DNA of 48,227 nt from the NCBI GenBank assembly GCA_021822625.1, contig JAKAQK010000002.1, forward strand, positions 1 through 48,227, in the 5' to 3' direction. Below the pieces are notes generated by a model, which did no database searches, was not told the DNA's origin, and was given only the letters and a program-made list of their open reading frames with translations. This DNA is from a bacterium (GTDB lineage: Bacteria; SZUA-79; Acidulodesulfobacterales; Acidulodesulfobacteraceae). This document shows, piece by piece, positions 8,624-16,154 of this stretch. The translations under genes were made by a program, and so were the position numbers. The number at the start of each line of letters is the position of its first letter. Positions within the stretch are counted from its first letter, which is position 1.

Positions 8624-8669
8624 AACTAAGCTAAAGTTGCCAATAGAACTAAGCTAAAGCCGCCTAAAC
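8613..8669 (+). repeat. 23-bp tandem repeat, two copies and a partial third
   Basis: 8613-8635 and 8636-8658 are 23-bp units of the form GTYGCCAATAKAACTAAGCTAAA (two differences). A decayed third start, GCCGCC.TAAA, lies at 8659-8669. Each unit carries a GCCAAT core that can pair with ATTGGC in the end of the upstream gene. It sits in the 271-bp gap between the HD-GYP gene and the hybrid kinase. A similar GTCGCCAT occurs again at 8851. Confidence 0.7.
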
Positions 8670-8877
8670 TTTACAGTTACGCTGCCAGGCATTTTTTTAC
8701 AGTATTATAGTAAGTTTTAATTAATATGTTAAAAATTAAAAAAAGTTTAAAATATAAAAATACAAAGAATATATAAAAATATAAAGAAGCTTTAATTTTA
8801 ATAATTAAAAAGTTTAAATAATTACAAAAATTATCTAAAGGAGAAGTAAAGTCGCCATCTAGACAATAATTTAAAAT

Positions 8878-11800
8878 ATGATTAAAAAAGCAAACTTTAT
8901 GAAAGAATTTATGGCTAAAATTTTAATTTACGGCGGCGGTAAAGCCGCGAAATCCGTTATCGAGCTGCTTCACGAAGACAAAAATATTGAAATTGCCGTA
9001 TTAGTCTCAAGAAATATTATGAAAGAAGGCGTTCAATATGCGAAGATGCTGAATATCAAATGCTTAAGTTCAATAAAAGAAGCTTTAGATAACAATTTGG
9101 ATTTTAATATTATTTTTAATCTCACCGGAGAGCCTTTTTATAGAATACCGGAGCTAAAAGATATATACGACGTCAATTTTACCCTGAATGCCGCCTATAA
9201 TCAAGAAGCTAATTACAATGACGCTGCGTACTGCAACGATAATAACAATAATGATAACAATAATAATAATAATAACAACAATGGCAGAAAATTTAACGTA
9301 GAAATAATAGACTCTACAAGTGCCAAATTAATATGGGATTTGCTTTACGACAGACACAAAGCGCATATGGATAAAGAATCTATAATAAATCAGCTCAGGA
9401 ACCAGAAAGACTATTTTAAAAATATTCTTGACGATTCATTTGATATGATAATAGTTACGGATAAAAACGGTAAAATAACAGAGTTTAATAAAGGCGGAGA
9501 GACAATCTTAGGATTTTCCAAAAAAGATATTATCGGTACGCCTGCTTCAGACCTCTATCCCAATAAAATCGAACATGATGAAATTTTAAACAGACTGAGC
9601 AGCGAGCATTTTGTTCAAAATTATGAAACCGTTCTGAAGAAGAAAGACGGAACTTTTGTAAATATTTCACTCACAATCTCTTCAATTTCAAATAATAAGG
9701 GAGAAGTCATAGGTACAATTGGAATTTCTAAAGATATAACGGAAAAAAAGAAATATGAAAAAGAATTGATGAATATGAATGAAAATCTTGAACAAAAGAT
9801 TATAGAGCGTACTAAACAATTAGAATTGACCAATAAAGAATTGATAAAGGCAAATGAATTAAAATCAAAGTTTATAGCCAATATGTCTCATGAATTAAGA
9901 ACTCCTCTAAATGCTATTATAGGATATTCTGATCTTATGCTTGATTCTTCGGATGTAAACGATAAACATAAAAAATATATCAACAACATACTGATTTCAG
10001 GCAAGCATCTTCTTCAATTAATAAACAATATATTAGATATAGCGAAGATTGAAGCCGGAAAATTTAATTTAGACTATTTAATTTTTTCCGTGAAAGAGGT
10101 TTTTGACGAGGTAAATACCGTTTTAAAATCTCTATTTGACCAGAAAATGCTTACGCTAAACATTATGTATAACGGCAATGAAAATTACAAACTGTACGGC
10201 GACAGAATAAAATTTAAGCAGGTCATTTATAATTTGCTCAGCAATGCCATAAAGTTTTCCTTTGAAAATTCGGCTATTAAGATTATTTGCAATAAAAATA
10301 TCCCTGAAATTAAACAGGGTATAACGCAGGAAGAGAAATACGCAGAACGCGGAGCTAAGAAAAATTCTATAGAATATCTGCAATTAGATATTATAAATAC
10401 GGGAATAGGCGTTCCCGAAAATAAGCTGAAAACTATTTTTGACGAATTTGTGCAGATAGACAACAGCTATTCAAGAAAATTTGAAGGGACAGGTCTCGGG
10501 CTGGCTCTGTCAAAAAAAATAGTTGAACTTCACGGCGGATATATTAATGTTCAGTCTGTAGAGAATGAAGAAACAATTTTTACGGTTATCATACCAAACG
10601 CAATCGATACGGAGAGTCTTCTGAATACTTCGGGAATATCCAAAAACCTTGAGTTCGGAACATCTGCAAAAAAAGGAGAAGATAAAATTGAAAATCGCTT
10701 TGATGATAATTCCGACAAAATACCATATAATAGCGCTTTTACAGCCGGCGTCGGTTCTATTTTAAATGAGCGAGAAAACATAAATTTTACGTTCAGGGAC
10801 GATTTCGGCAAAAAGAAAAAACCGGTCGTGTTAGTTGTTGAAGACGATTTGCCGACTTCGGAGCTATTTACGGTAAATCTTATAAAATCAGGCTATTCGG
10901 TAATTCATGCCTATGACGGAATTGAAGCGGTTGAAAAGGCAAAAGAGTATAAACCATTTGCAATTCTTTTAGATGTTATGATACCGAAAAAAGACGGATG
11001 GGAAGTATTAAGCGATTTAAAATCGGACGATATAACAAAAAGCATACCGGTCGTAATTACCAGTATGATTGATAATAAAGACTTAGGATATGCTCTTGGA
11101 GCTACCGATTATCTTGTCAAACCGATTGACAGGGAAACTCTCATAAAAACATTGTCGGAATTCACCCTTACTACGAAAAGAAAGAAGAGACAGGTAAACA
11201 TCTTATTAATAGACGATGAAGAAATAACACATGAAATGATTGCAAAGATCCTTGAGCCTGCGGGATTCAATCTTCTGCATGCCTATACAGGCGATGAAGG
11301 ATTAAAATCGGCAATAGAATATAAACCGGATTTAATACTGCTTGACCTTATCATGCCTGACGTTAACGGGTTTGAAGTGGCTGAAAACATTAAAAAACAT
11401 CCTGCTTCATCGCAAATACCTATTTTTATAATAACGTCCAAGGATTTAACGGTTGAAGAACGTATGCGGCTTTCAAATAATATAGACAGGGTAATAGGCA
11501 AAAAAATATTCTCGTCTGAAGAACTTACCAGGTCTATCAGGGAATTGGAACTTATCTATCCTCAAAAAGCCGGTTTATTTGACGATGTAACCGGTTTGTT
11601 AGACCATAACTATTTCAATATAAGACTTGCTCAGGAAATTAACAGGGCTAAACGATATCATATAGCTTTCAGCGTTATACTTATAGATGTAGATAATTTT
11701 AAAGAGTATAACGATTTAGTCGGCAATTTTCATTCGGACATTGCGCTTAAAAAAATTGCAGATATTTTTAAAAAATCTTTAAGGGGTTCTGATGTCGTCG

Positions 11801-12066
11801 TAAGATTTGGTTATGATGAATTTGCCATTATACTCAATAATACTTTAAAAGAACCGGCTTTATACGTGGCAAACCGATTTTTGTCATCAATACAGGAATA
11901 TCCATTTTATAAGGAGGAAGAACTTCCTTCCAAACTGCTGACGGCAACTTTTGTCGTGGCGTCTTATCCTGAAGACGGAGAAACTCCTGAAGAGATTATA
12001 TCCAAAATATTCAACAAATTATGCGAGCTTAAAAGCGCCGGCGGAAATATTGTTAAAGAAGTTTAA
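8878..12066 (+). CDS. Hybrid histidine kinase: Rossmann-like N-terminus, PAS, HK, two receivers, degenerate GGDEF
   Basis: Domain order in 1062 residues: a Rossmann-like nucleotide-binding segment (about 10-155) starting KILIYGGGKAAKSVIELL and interrupted by an Asn-run near 118-135; a PAS domain (about 178-290); HisKA with phospho-His near 338 in NMSHELRTPLNAIIGYSD; HATPase with FKQVIYNLLSNAIKFS and GTGLGLALSKKIVELHGG; receiver 1 (about 643-757; Asp in ILLDVMIP); receiver 2 (about 771-885; Asp in LLDLIMP); and a GGDEF-type domain (about 900-1060). In the last, the signature reads FGYDEF, not GGDEF, while the upstream RGSD I-site is kept. No membrane segment is seen, so it is probably a cytoplasmic sensor. 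ATGs at 8878, 8899 and 8911 are possible starts. AAAGGAG at 8837 is too far away, and AAAGAA suits 8911. It likely works with the neighbouring regulators. Confidence 0.88.
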   Translation: MIKKANFMKEFMAKILIYGGGKAAKSVIELLHEDKNIEIAVLVSRNIMKEGVQYAKMLNIKCLSSIKEALDNNLDFNIIFNLTGEPFYRIPELKDIYDVNFTLNAAYNQEANYNDAAYCNDNNNNDNNNNNNNNNGRKFNVEIIDSTSAKLIWDLLYDRHKAHMDKESIINQLRNQKDYFKNILDDSFDMIIVTDKNGKITEFNKGGETILGFSKKDIIGTPASDLYPNKIEHDEILNRLSSEHFVQNYETVLKKKDGTFVNISLTISSISNNKGEVIGTIGISKDITEKKKYEKELMNMNENLEQKIIERTKQLELTNKELIKANELKSKFIANMSHELRTPLNAIIGYSDLMLDSSDVNDKHKKYINNILISGKHLLQLINNILDIAKIEAGKFNLDYLIFSVKEVFDEVNTVLKSLFDQKMLTLNIMYNGNENYKLYGDRIKFKQVIYNLLSNAIKFSFENSAIKIICNKNIPEIKQGITQEEKYAERGAKKNSIEYLQLDIINTGIGVPENKLKTIFDEFVQIDNSYSRKFEGTGLGLALSKKIVELHGGYINVQSVENEETIFTVIIPNAIDTESLLNTSGISKNLEFGTSAKKGEDKIENRFDDNSDKIPYNSAFTAGVGSILNERENINFTFRDDFGKKKKPVVLVVEDDLPTSELFTVNLIKSGYSVIHAYDGIEAVEKAKEYKPFAILLDVMIPKKDGWEVLSDLKSDDITKSIPVVITSMIDNKDLGYALGATDYLVKPIDRETLIKTLSEFTLTTKRKKRQVNILLIDDEEITHEMIAKILEPAGFNLLHAYTGDEGLKSAIEYKPDLILLDLIMPDVNGFEVAENIKKHPASSQIPIFIITSKDLTVEERMRLSNNIDRVIGKKIFSSEELTRSIRELELIYPQKAGLFDDVTGLLDHNYFNIRLAQEINRAKRYHIAFSVILIDVDNFKEYNDLVGNFHSDIALKKIADIFKKSLRGSDVVVRFGYDEFAIILNNTLKEPALYVANRFLSSIQEYPFYKEEELPSKLLTATFVVASYPEDGETPEEIISKIFNKLCELKSAGGNIVKEV

Positions 12067-12113
12067 AAAATTAATAAAAATAATAATAATAATAAAATAT
12101 AATAAGGTTTATT

Positions 12114-12500
12114 ATGAACCAAATGTCCGATAATAAAAAAATAATTATAGTAGAAGATAATGAAATTAATATGGATTTAATTCAGGCAATGCTTGAACCT
12201 TTTCATTTTAATATTATCGAAGCTTATGACGGATTTGAGGCTGTTGAAAAAATTAATAGCAACAGCGATGCGTTTCTGGTACTTTTAGACATTGGTCTTC
12301 CAGGAATAGACGGCATGGAAGTATTTGAAAGATTAAAACAATCGGAAAAAACAGCAAATATTCCGGTTATTGCCGTCACTGCGCATGCTATGAAAGGAAA
12401 TAAAGAACATTTGCTATCTCTCGGTTTTAATGATTTTATCGAAAAACCGGTCGATAGAAAGGTGCTATTCGAAAAAATTGAAAATTTTTTACATATATAA
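12114..12500 (+). CDS. Single-domain response regulator (DivK/CheY-like)
   Basis: A lone receiver of 128 residues: KKIIIVEDNEINMDLIQAML, phospho-acceptor Asp in LVLLDIGLPGIDG, Thr in IAVTAHAM and Lys in FIEKPVD. There is no output domain, so it must act by binding partners or as a phosphate relay, as DivK and CheY do. It starts 47 bp after the hybrid kinase and has AAGG about 8 bases before the ATG, so co-expression is likely. A second in-frame ATG at 12123 would trim three residues. Confidence 0.9.
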   Translation: MNQMSDNKKIIIVEDNEINMDLIQAMLEPFHFNIIEAYDGFEAVEKINSNSDAFLVLLDIGLPGIDGMEVFERLKQSEKTANIPVIAVTAHAMKGNKEHLLSLGFNDFIEKPVDRKVLFEKIENFLHI

Positions 12501-12643
12501 AATTTGAATGTTTTGCGCTACATCGATATTATCCAATCTATATAATGTTCTGATCAATTCTTTTTTGTTTTTGAGTTATTAAATTAAATAAAATTAACAT
12601 AATTAACTAATACAAATTTGTAATAAATTGGAGAACTAAATTA

Positions 12644-13099
12644 ATGGGCTTAATTCCAGAAATTAAGAATTTTAAATTTTTCACTGAATTACAGGTAAGA
12701 TACGAAGAAACCGACTCCATGTCTGTCGTTTATTACGGAAAATATTTTGTTTTTTTTGAAGTTGCCAGGACAGAATATATTAAAAAAATAGGCTTTAACT
12801 ATATCGACGTCGAAAAAAACGGGCTATATTTTGTGGTTGCCGAATCGAACTGTACCTATATATCACCGGCAAGATTTGACGATACTATAAGAATATATAC
12901 AAAAGTAGAATATATGAAAAATTCAAGTTTTAATTTTGTATATCTTATTACAAAAATTAACGGCGATAATTCAGAAAGTACAATAGTTCACGGCTTTACT
13001 GTTCTTGTGTGCGTTAATAAAAACACCTTTAAACCTGAGAAAATACCGGCTTATCTCAGAAACGTCATTAATGATTTTGAGAAATTTACGGTTAATTAA
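12644..13099 (+). CDS. YbgC/4HBT-family acyl-CoA thioesterase
   Basis: Hot-dog-fold thioesterase of 151 residues. Seen: VRYEETDSMSVVYYGKYFVF with the catalytic-type Asp24, EVARTEYIKKIG, and SPARFDDTIRIYTKV. The usual DxxGHVYYxxY-like stretch reads DSMSVVYYGKY, as in many YbgC relatives. Such enzymes cleave acyl-CoAs; in proteobacteria ybgC often sits with tol-pal, but no tol genes are here. TTGGAGA lies about 10 bases before the ATG. It converges on cbiB with only five bases between the stops. Confidence 0.85.
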   Translation: MGLIPEIKNFKFFTELQVRYEETDSMSVVYYGKYFVFFEVARTEYIKKIGFNYIDVEKNGLYFVVAESNCTYISPARFDDTIRIYTKVEYMKNSSFNFVYLITKINGDNSESTIVHGFTVLVCVNKNTFKPEKIPAYLRNVINDFEKFTVN

Positions 13100-13104
13100 A
13101 AGTA

Positions 13105-14418
13105 TTAAAATAGCATTAATCCAATAAAAGACAGCGATATAATCAGTATTGCAGATGTTATCCGCATAATATTTAACGATTTTATAATATCTTCTGCATT
13201 TGCGCTATTATAGTATTTAAAACCGATAACAGGTCTGTTGCTCTCAATACCGCCGTAATAATTAGTGCCGCCTAAGCGTACTTTCAATGCGCCTGCCATT
13301 ATCGATTCCAACTGTCCGGCATTTGGACTTGGATGCATTTTCCTGAATTTTTTCCATGATTTTACGGCATTGTTCAAATTATTATAATAATAATTATTAT
13401 TATCCGATTTATTATCGTTATGCATGTTAGATGAATTATTTTTAATTAAATTATTATGCTGCTCATTTTTATAGGATTTTTTATTTTTATAAAAAAAATT
13501 AAGTATTATTAATGAAAAAAACATAAATAGGGCTGTTATTCTAAAAGGTATATAATTTAATACGTCATCTAATCTTGCAGAGAATTTTCCGAATTTTATA
13601 TATTTTTTATTTTTATATCCGACTAAAGAGTCCATAAGATTTGAAGTCTTATATATAACTGCGCCTATTATTCCGAAAATCAGCATACTTGTAAAAATAA
13701 TACCGCAACTATTGCCGTTATTACCGTTAAAATTTATAGCATGCAAATTAGCATGCGGCAAACCGGCGCCTGCTATTCTGTATGCAGGAGATATAAAATA
13801 ATAAAATAAATAAGATAATAAAGCGGAAAGAGCAGAGCAGTATTTCTCGAAAAAATCAAAAGAAACGAACAGACGTCCGGCTGCAAATCCGGCTGCGGTA
13901 TAAAAGAGCAGCGAACCTATTCCGTCTCCTGTATTTTCTGCGACAGATTCTACAACAGCCCTTGAAATTTCAGATTCATTCATATTTTTACTATCGCGTC
14001 CGGCAAGAGCCTTTAAATTGGTTCTTGCGCATAATATGCAATTATTTTTCAAATCATGATACACGGTAAAAGCTGCATGATTCAAACCCCCTGAAGAAAG
14101 AAACGAAGACAATATAAAAATAAAAAAAATAACTAACAGCCATATAGAAATTTTAGCCAGTATAACACATATAATTGCAGATAAAAACGCGGTTGTAAAA
14201 AGAGATAAAATTGAAAATAATATACCTCCGATATATTTATTAGAAAAATTATACATAATGCTTTCTAAAGATTTTACGATATAAGCAATAAGATTTAGAA
14301 TATGAAAACGATAGCGAATCTTTCCGGTAACATAATATTCTAACAAAAAAGATATAATCACAACAGAAAACAGCATGAGCCGGCAAAATGAAAACGGCAG
14401 TAAAATATTATGCGTCAT
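13105..14418 (-). CDS. cbiB: Adenosylcobinamide-phosphate synthase CbiB/CobD
   Basis: Polytopic inner-membrane enzyme attaching the aminopropanol arm during cobalamin synthesis. Family motifs in order: FHILNLIAYIVKSLES, NLKALAGRDSKNM, VVESVAENTGDGIGSLLFY, NLMDSLVGYKNKKYIKFG, SARLDDVLNYIPFRITAL and MHPSPNAGQLESIMAGAL..LGG. Length 437 is above the usual 310-330. Two inserts explain it: about 60 residues with an extra hydrophobic stretch and an Asn/Gly tract after VESVAENTGDG, and an Asn/Lys/Tyr tract before WKKFRKMHPSPNAG. AAGGAT lies 7 bases before the ATG. No cobalamin-riboswitch B12-box was found upstream. No other cobalamin gene is in the window. Confidence 0.92.
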   Translation of the reverse strand: MTHNILLPFSFCRLMLFSVVIISFLLEYYVTGKIRYRFHILNLIAYIVKSLESIMYNFSNKYIGGILFSILSLFTTAFLSAIICVILAKISIWLLVIFFIFILSSFLSSGGLNHAAFTVYHDLKNNCILCARTNLKALAGRDSKNMNESEISRAVVESVAENTGDGIGSLLFYTAAGFAAGRLFVSFDFFEKYCSALSALLSYLFYYFISPAYRIAGAGLPHANLHAINFNGNNGNSCGIIFTSMLIFGIIGAVIYKTSNLMDSLVGYKNKKYIKFGKFSARLDDVLNYIPFRITALFMFFSLIILNFFYKNKKSYKNEQHNNLIKNNSSNMHNDNKSDNNNYYYNNLNNAVKSWKKFRKMHPSPNAGQLESIMAGALKVRLGGTNYYGGIESNRPVIGFKYYNSANAEDIIKSLNIMRITSAILIISLSFIGLMLF

Positions 14419-14522
14419 TTAATATCCTTATATATTAATATATTAGTCAAAAAAGGTATTAATAATCAAATTTTTAGATAAAACGTTATATGGCATTTAA
14501 AACACCTTTCATAGATACTATA

Positions 14523-14554
14523 TTATATAGTATTATCATTATATAGTATTATCA
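14523..14554 (+). repeat. Perfect 16-bp tandem duplication
   Basis: TTATATAGTATTATCA occurs at 14523-14538 and again at 14539-14554 without mismatch. The left copy overlaps an inverted repeat, ATACTATA (14515-14522) with TATAGTAT (14526-14533). It could mark a regulator site or be replication slippage. Confidence 0.7.
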
Positions 14555-14655
14555 AATTCAGATTTAAGCGTGAATATTATGTTAAATGATTCAAACAATA
14601 AATACAATAATTTTTTAAGGTAACGCCCTGGAATATATTAAAAAATAGATTATAG

Positions 14656-14684
14656 TTGACAATCTGTTGTAATTATATTAAATT
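14656..14684 (+). promoter_or_regulatory. Possible sigma-70 promoter toward the DnaJ-like gene
   Basis: Exact -35 TTGACA at 14656-14661. At 17-bp spacing the -10 position reads TAAATT (14679-14684), an imperfect match. It would give a leader of about 200 bases before 14890. The TTGACA is the strongest -35 match in this spacer. Confidence 0.3.
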
Positions 14685-14731
14685 AAATTTTATGTAAAAA
14701 TATTTTTTTATGAATATCTTATAATACTAAG

Positions 14732-14751
14732 TCTCTTACAATCTCTTACAA
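14732..14751 (+). repeat. 10-bp tandem duplication
   Basis: TCTCTTACAA is repeated exactly at 14732-14741 and 14742-14751, between the candidate promoter and the DnaJ-like gene. Confidence 0.6.
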
Positions 14752-14889
14752 TATTGGCTTATTATTATAAATCCGATATCGTTTATCGTTTTGTATTGCC
14801 TTACATCATATTTATTATTTATTTTTACTTTTAACAGTTTTACTTATTTTACCGATAACCGTTTATAATTATATACATATAACATATAT

Positions 14890-15798
14890 ATGAAAGATTA
14901 TTATGAGATTCTTGAGCTGCCGGAAGATGCTGAAGATGACGCAATTAAACAACAATTCAGAAAATTGGCTAAGTTATATCATCCCGATAAAAATAATTTT
15001 TCTGAAAGTATAAGTCTTAATAAATTTATAGATATTAATGAAGCATATAAAGTTCTCAGCGATAGCAATAAAAGAAAACAGTATAACGAAAAATTATATG
15101 AATTAAAATTAATTAGCGAAGCAAAGACTGCCGCGTACAGGTCCAGAATCAGAGACGGCGGCGATATAAATTTAGAACTCTCTATAAGTCAGGAGGAAAT
15201 AACGCCGGACGGAGGGCAAAATTCCTCTGAAAATAAAACAATTTACAAAAAAGTAGAATATGTAAGATTTATTAAATGTTCTAATTGCAACGGATTAGGA
15301 AAAGAACCAGGTACTAAAATAATACTCTGTGATAATTGCGGCGGTTCAGGTCTAATTATAAATAAACAGACTAATGCTAAGGATATCTGTCAAAAATGCG
15401 ACGGCTACGGCGACATAATTTTATATAAATGTAAAAAATGCAAAGGAAATAGCCGCATTAGAGAATCATTTACCGTCAACCTAAGCTTTAATAAATTAGA
15501 TTTAAAAGACGGAAATAAAATAAAATTTCAAACTCTTGGTGATTTCGGAGCATTCGGGGGTACAACCGGAGATTTAATTGTAAATGTTAATATTACAAAA
15601 ATCGACAATAAGAAATTAAAAAAGAACAACGCAAGCACGGATAATAATGTCTTTGCTGCCGCTGTATTAGGCAATAAAGATGACAGTCCAGCCGCATCCG
15701 GTGATGATGATAATAATAACCGGAAAGAAAAAAATAAAGGCATAAAAAGTTTATTGTCAAATTTGTTTAATAATAATAAAAATAAAAAAAAATATTAA
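14890..15798 (+). CDS. DnaJ-like co-chaperone lacking G/F region and most of the C-terminal domain
   Basis: N-terminal J domain (residues 3-66) with HPD at 31-33, which stimulates DnaK-type ATPases. A cysteine-rich domain follows with four CxxC pairs: Cys130/133, 147/150, 167/170 and 181/184. The first three have CxxCxGxG form (CSNCNGLG, CDNCGGSG, CQKCDGYG) and the fourth is CKKCKGNS. Only a short beta-rich remnant resembling the start of the substrate-binding region follows (about 192-238), then an Asn/Asp/Lys-rich tail to 302. The Gly/Phe linker and dimerisation region of a full DnaJ are missing. It is probably an accessory J-protein, not the housekeeping dnaJ. It is monocistronic, with no Shine-Dalgarno before the ATG. 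Confidence 0.8.
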   Translation: MKDYYEILELPEDAEDDAIKQQFRKLAKLYHPDKNNFSESISLNKFIDINEAYKVLSDSNKRKQYNEKLYELKLISEAKTAAYRSRIRDGGDINLELSISQEEITPDGGQNSSENKTIYKKVEYVRFIKCSNCNGLGKEPGTKIILCDNCGGSGLIINKQTNAKDICQKCDGYGDIILYKCKKCKGNSRIRESFTVNLSFNKLDLKDGNKIKFQTLGDFGAFGGTTGDLIVNVNITKIDNKKLKKNNASTDNNVFAAAVLGNKDDSPAASGDDDNNNRKEKNKGIKSLLSNLFNNNKNKKKY

Positions 15799-15992
15799 TT
15801 ATAACTAATGACTTAAATCATCAATAAGAATAAAAAGAATTTTATTTATTAGAAATCTATTTTCTTAACTGCCTAATTATAAAAACATACATGGGCAATA
15901 AAAATGTTATTAAAAATTTATTTTATTAATCATTAATTATTATAATATAAACATGCAAGGATAAGTTTATGGCAATTAGAGGAGAAACAGCC

Positions 15993-16061
15993 ATGAATAA
16001 ATTAGAAATTTGTTTTGATTTATTAATTAGTTTACATAATGTTCATTATGGGACATATTAA
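15993..16061 (+). pseudogene. 22-codon ORF with strong RBS, likely gene remnant
   Basis: AGAGGAG (15978-15984) sits 8 bases before ATG 15993, one of the best ribosome sites in this window. The frame reads MNKLEICFDLLISLHNVHYG and ends after 22 codons, immediately before the duplicated tail of the AbiEii-like gene. It may be the beginning of a gene lost by rearrangement, or a genuine small protein. An in-frame ATG at 15969 would add eight residues but lacks a ribosome site. No family is recognised. Confidence 0.35.
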
Positions 16062-16142
16062 TTATCTATCTAACTGCTCTTCAAAATAGATTCTAATGCT
16101 AACTTTATCAATAGAATATTTTGGTTTTAAATAATCATCTAT
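16062..16142 (-). pseudogene. Duplicated 3' fragment of AbiEii-like nucleotidyltransferase gene
   Basis: 16074-16142 matches 16200-16268 in the intact gene at 66 of 69 positions. The offset is 126 bp, exactly 42 codons. Translated on the minus strand it reads IDDYLKPKYSIDKVSIRIYF then EEQLDR and a stop; the intact copy has IDRF where this has IDKV and a different tail after EEQ. It lies in frame behind the intact gene's stop, with only NILN between. It therefore looks like the leftover tail of a second allele or paralogue joined by recombination. Confidence 0.75.
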
Positions 16143-16154
16143 ATTTAATATATT

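Larger units (their letters stand above)
14419..14889. other. Divergent intergenic region, 471 bp, with short tandem repeats
   Basis: Spacer between cbiB (-) and the DnaJ-like gene (+). It holds two short tandem duplications (14523-14554, 14732-14751), a TTGACA (14656-14661) and an A/T palindrome near 14515-14533. No gene or RNA family was recognised. Confidence 0.5.
15799..16154. other. Gap with a short ORF and a duplicated gene tail
   Basis: The left half (15799-15990) is plain AT-rich spacer. The right half holds a 22-codon ORF with a strong ribosome site (15993-16061) and a 69-bp copy of the end of the neighbouring nucleotidyltransferase gene (16074-16142), both listed separately. Confidence 0.6.

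Noticed and set aside
11951-12133. 60-codon + strand frame overlapping the end of the hybrid kinase
   Set aside because: Alternative frame of the GGDEF domain gene and spacer; Lys/Ile-rich translation without features.
14419-14700. Cobalamin riboswitch upstream of cbiB
   Set aside because: No B12-box on the minus strand and no fitting stem arrangement; the region is nearly all A/T.
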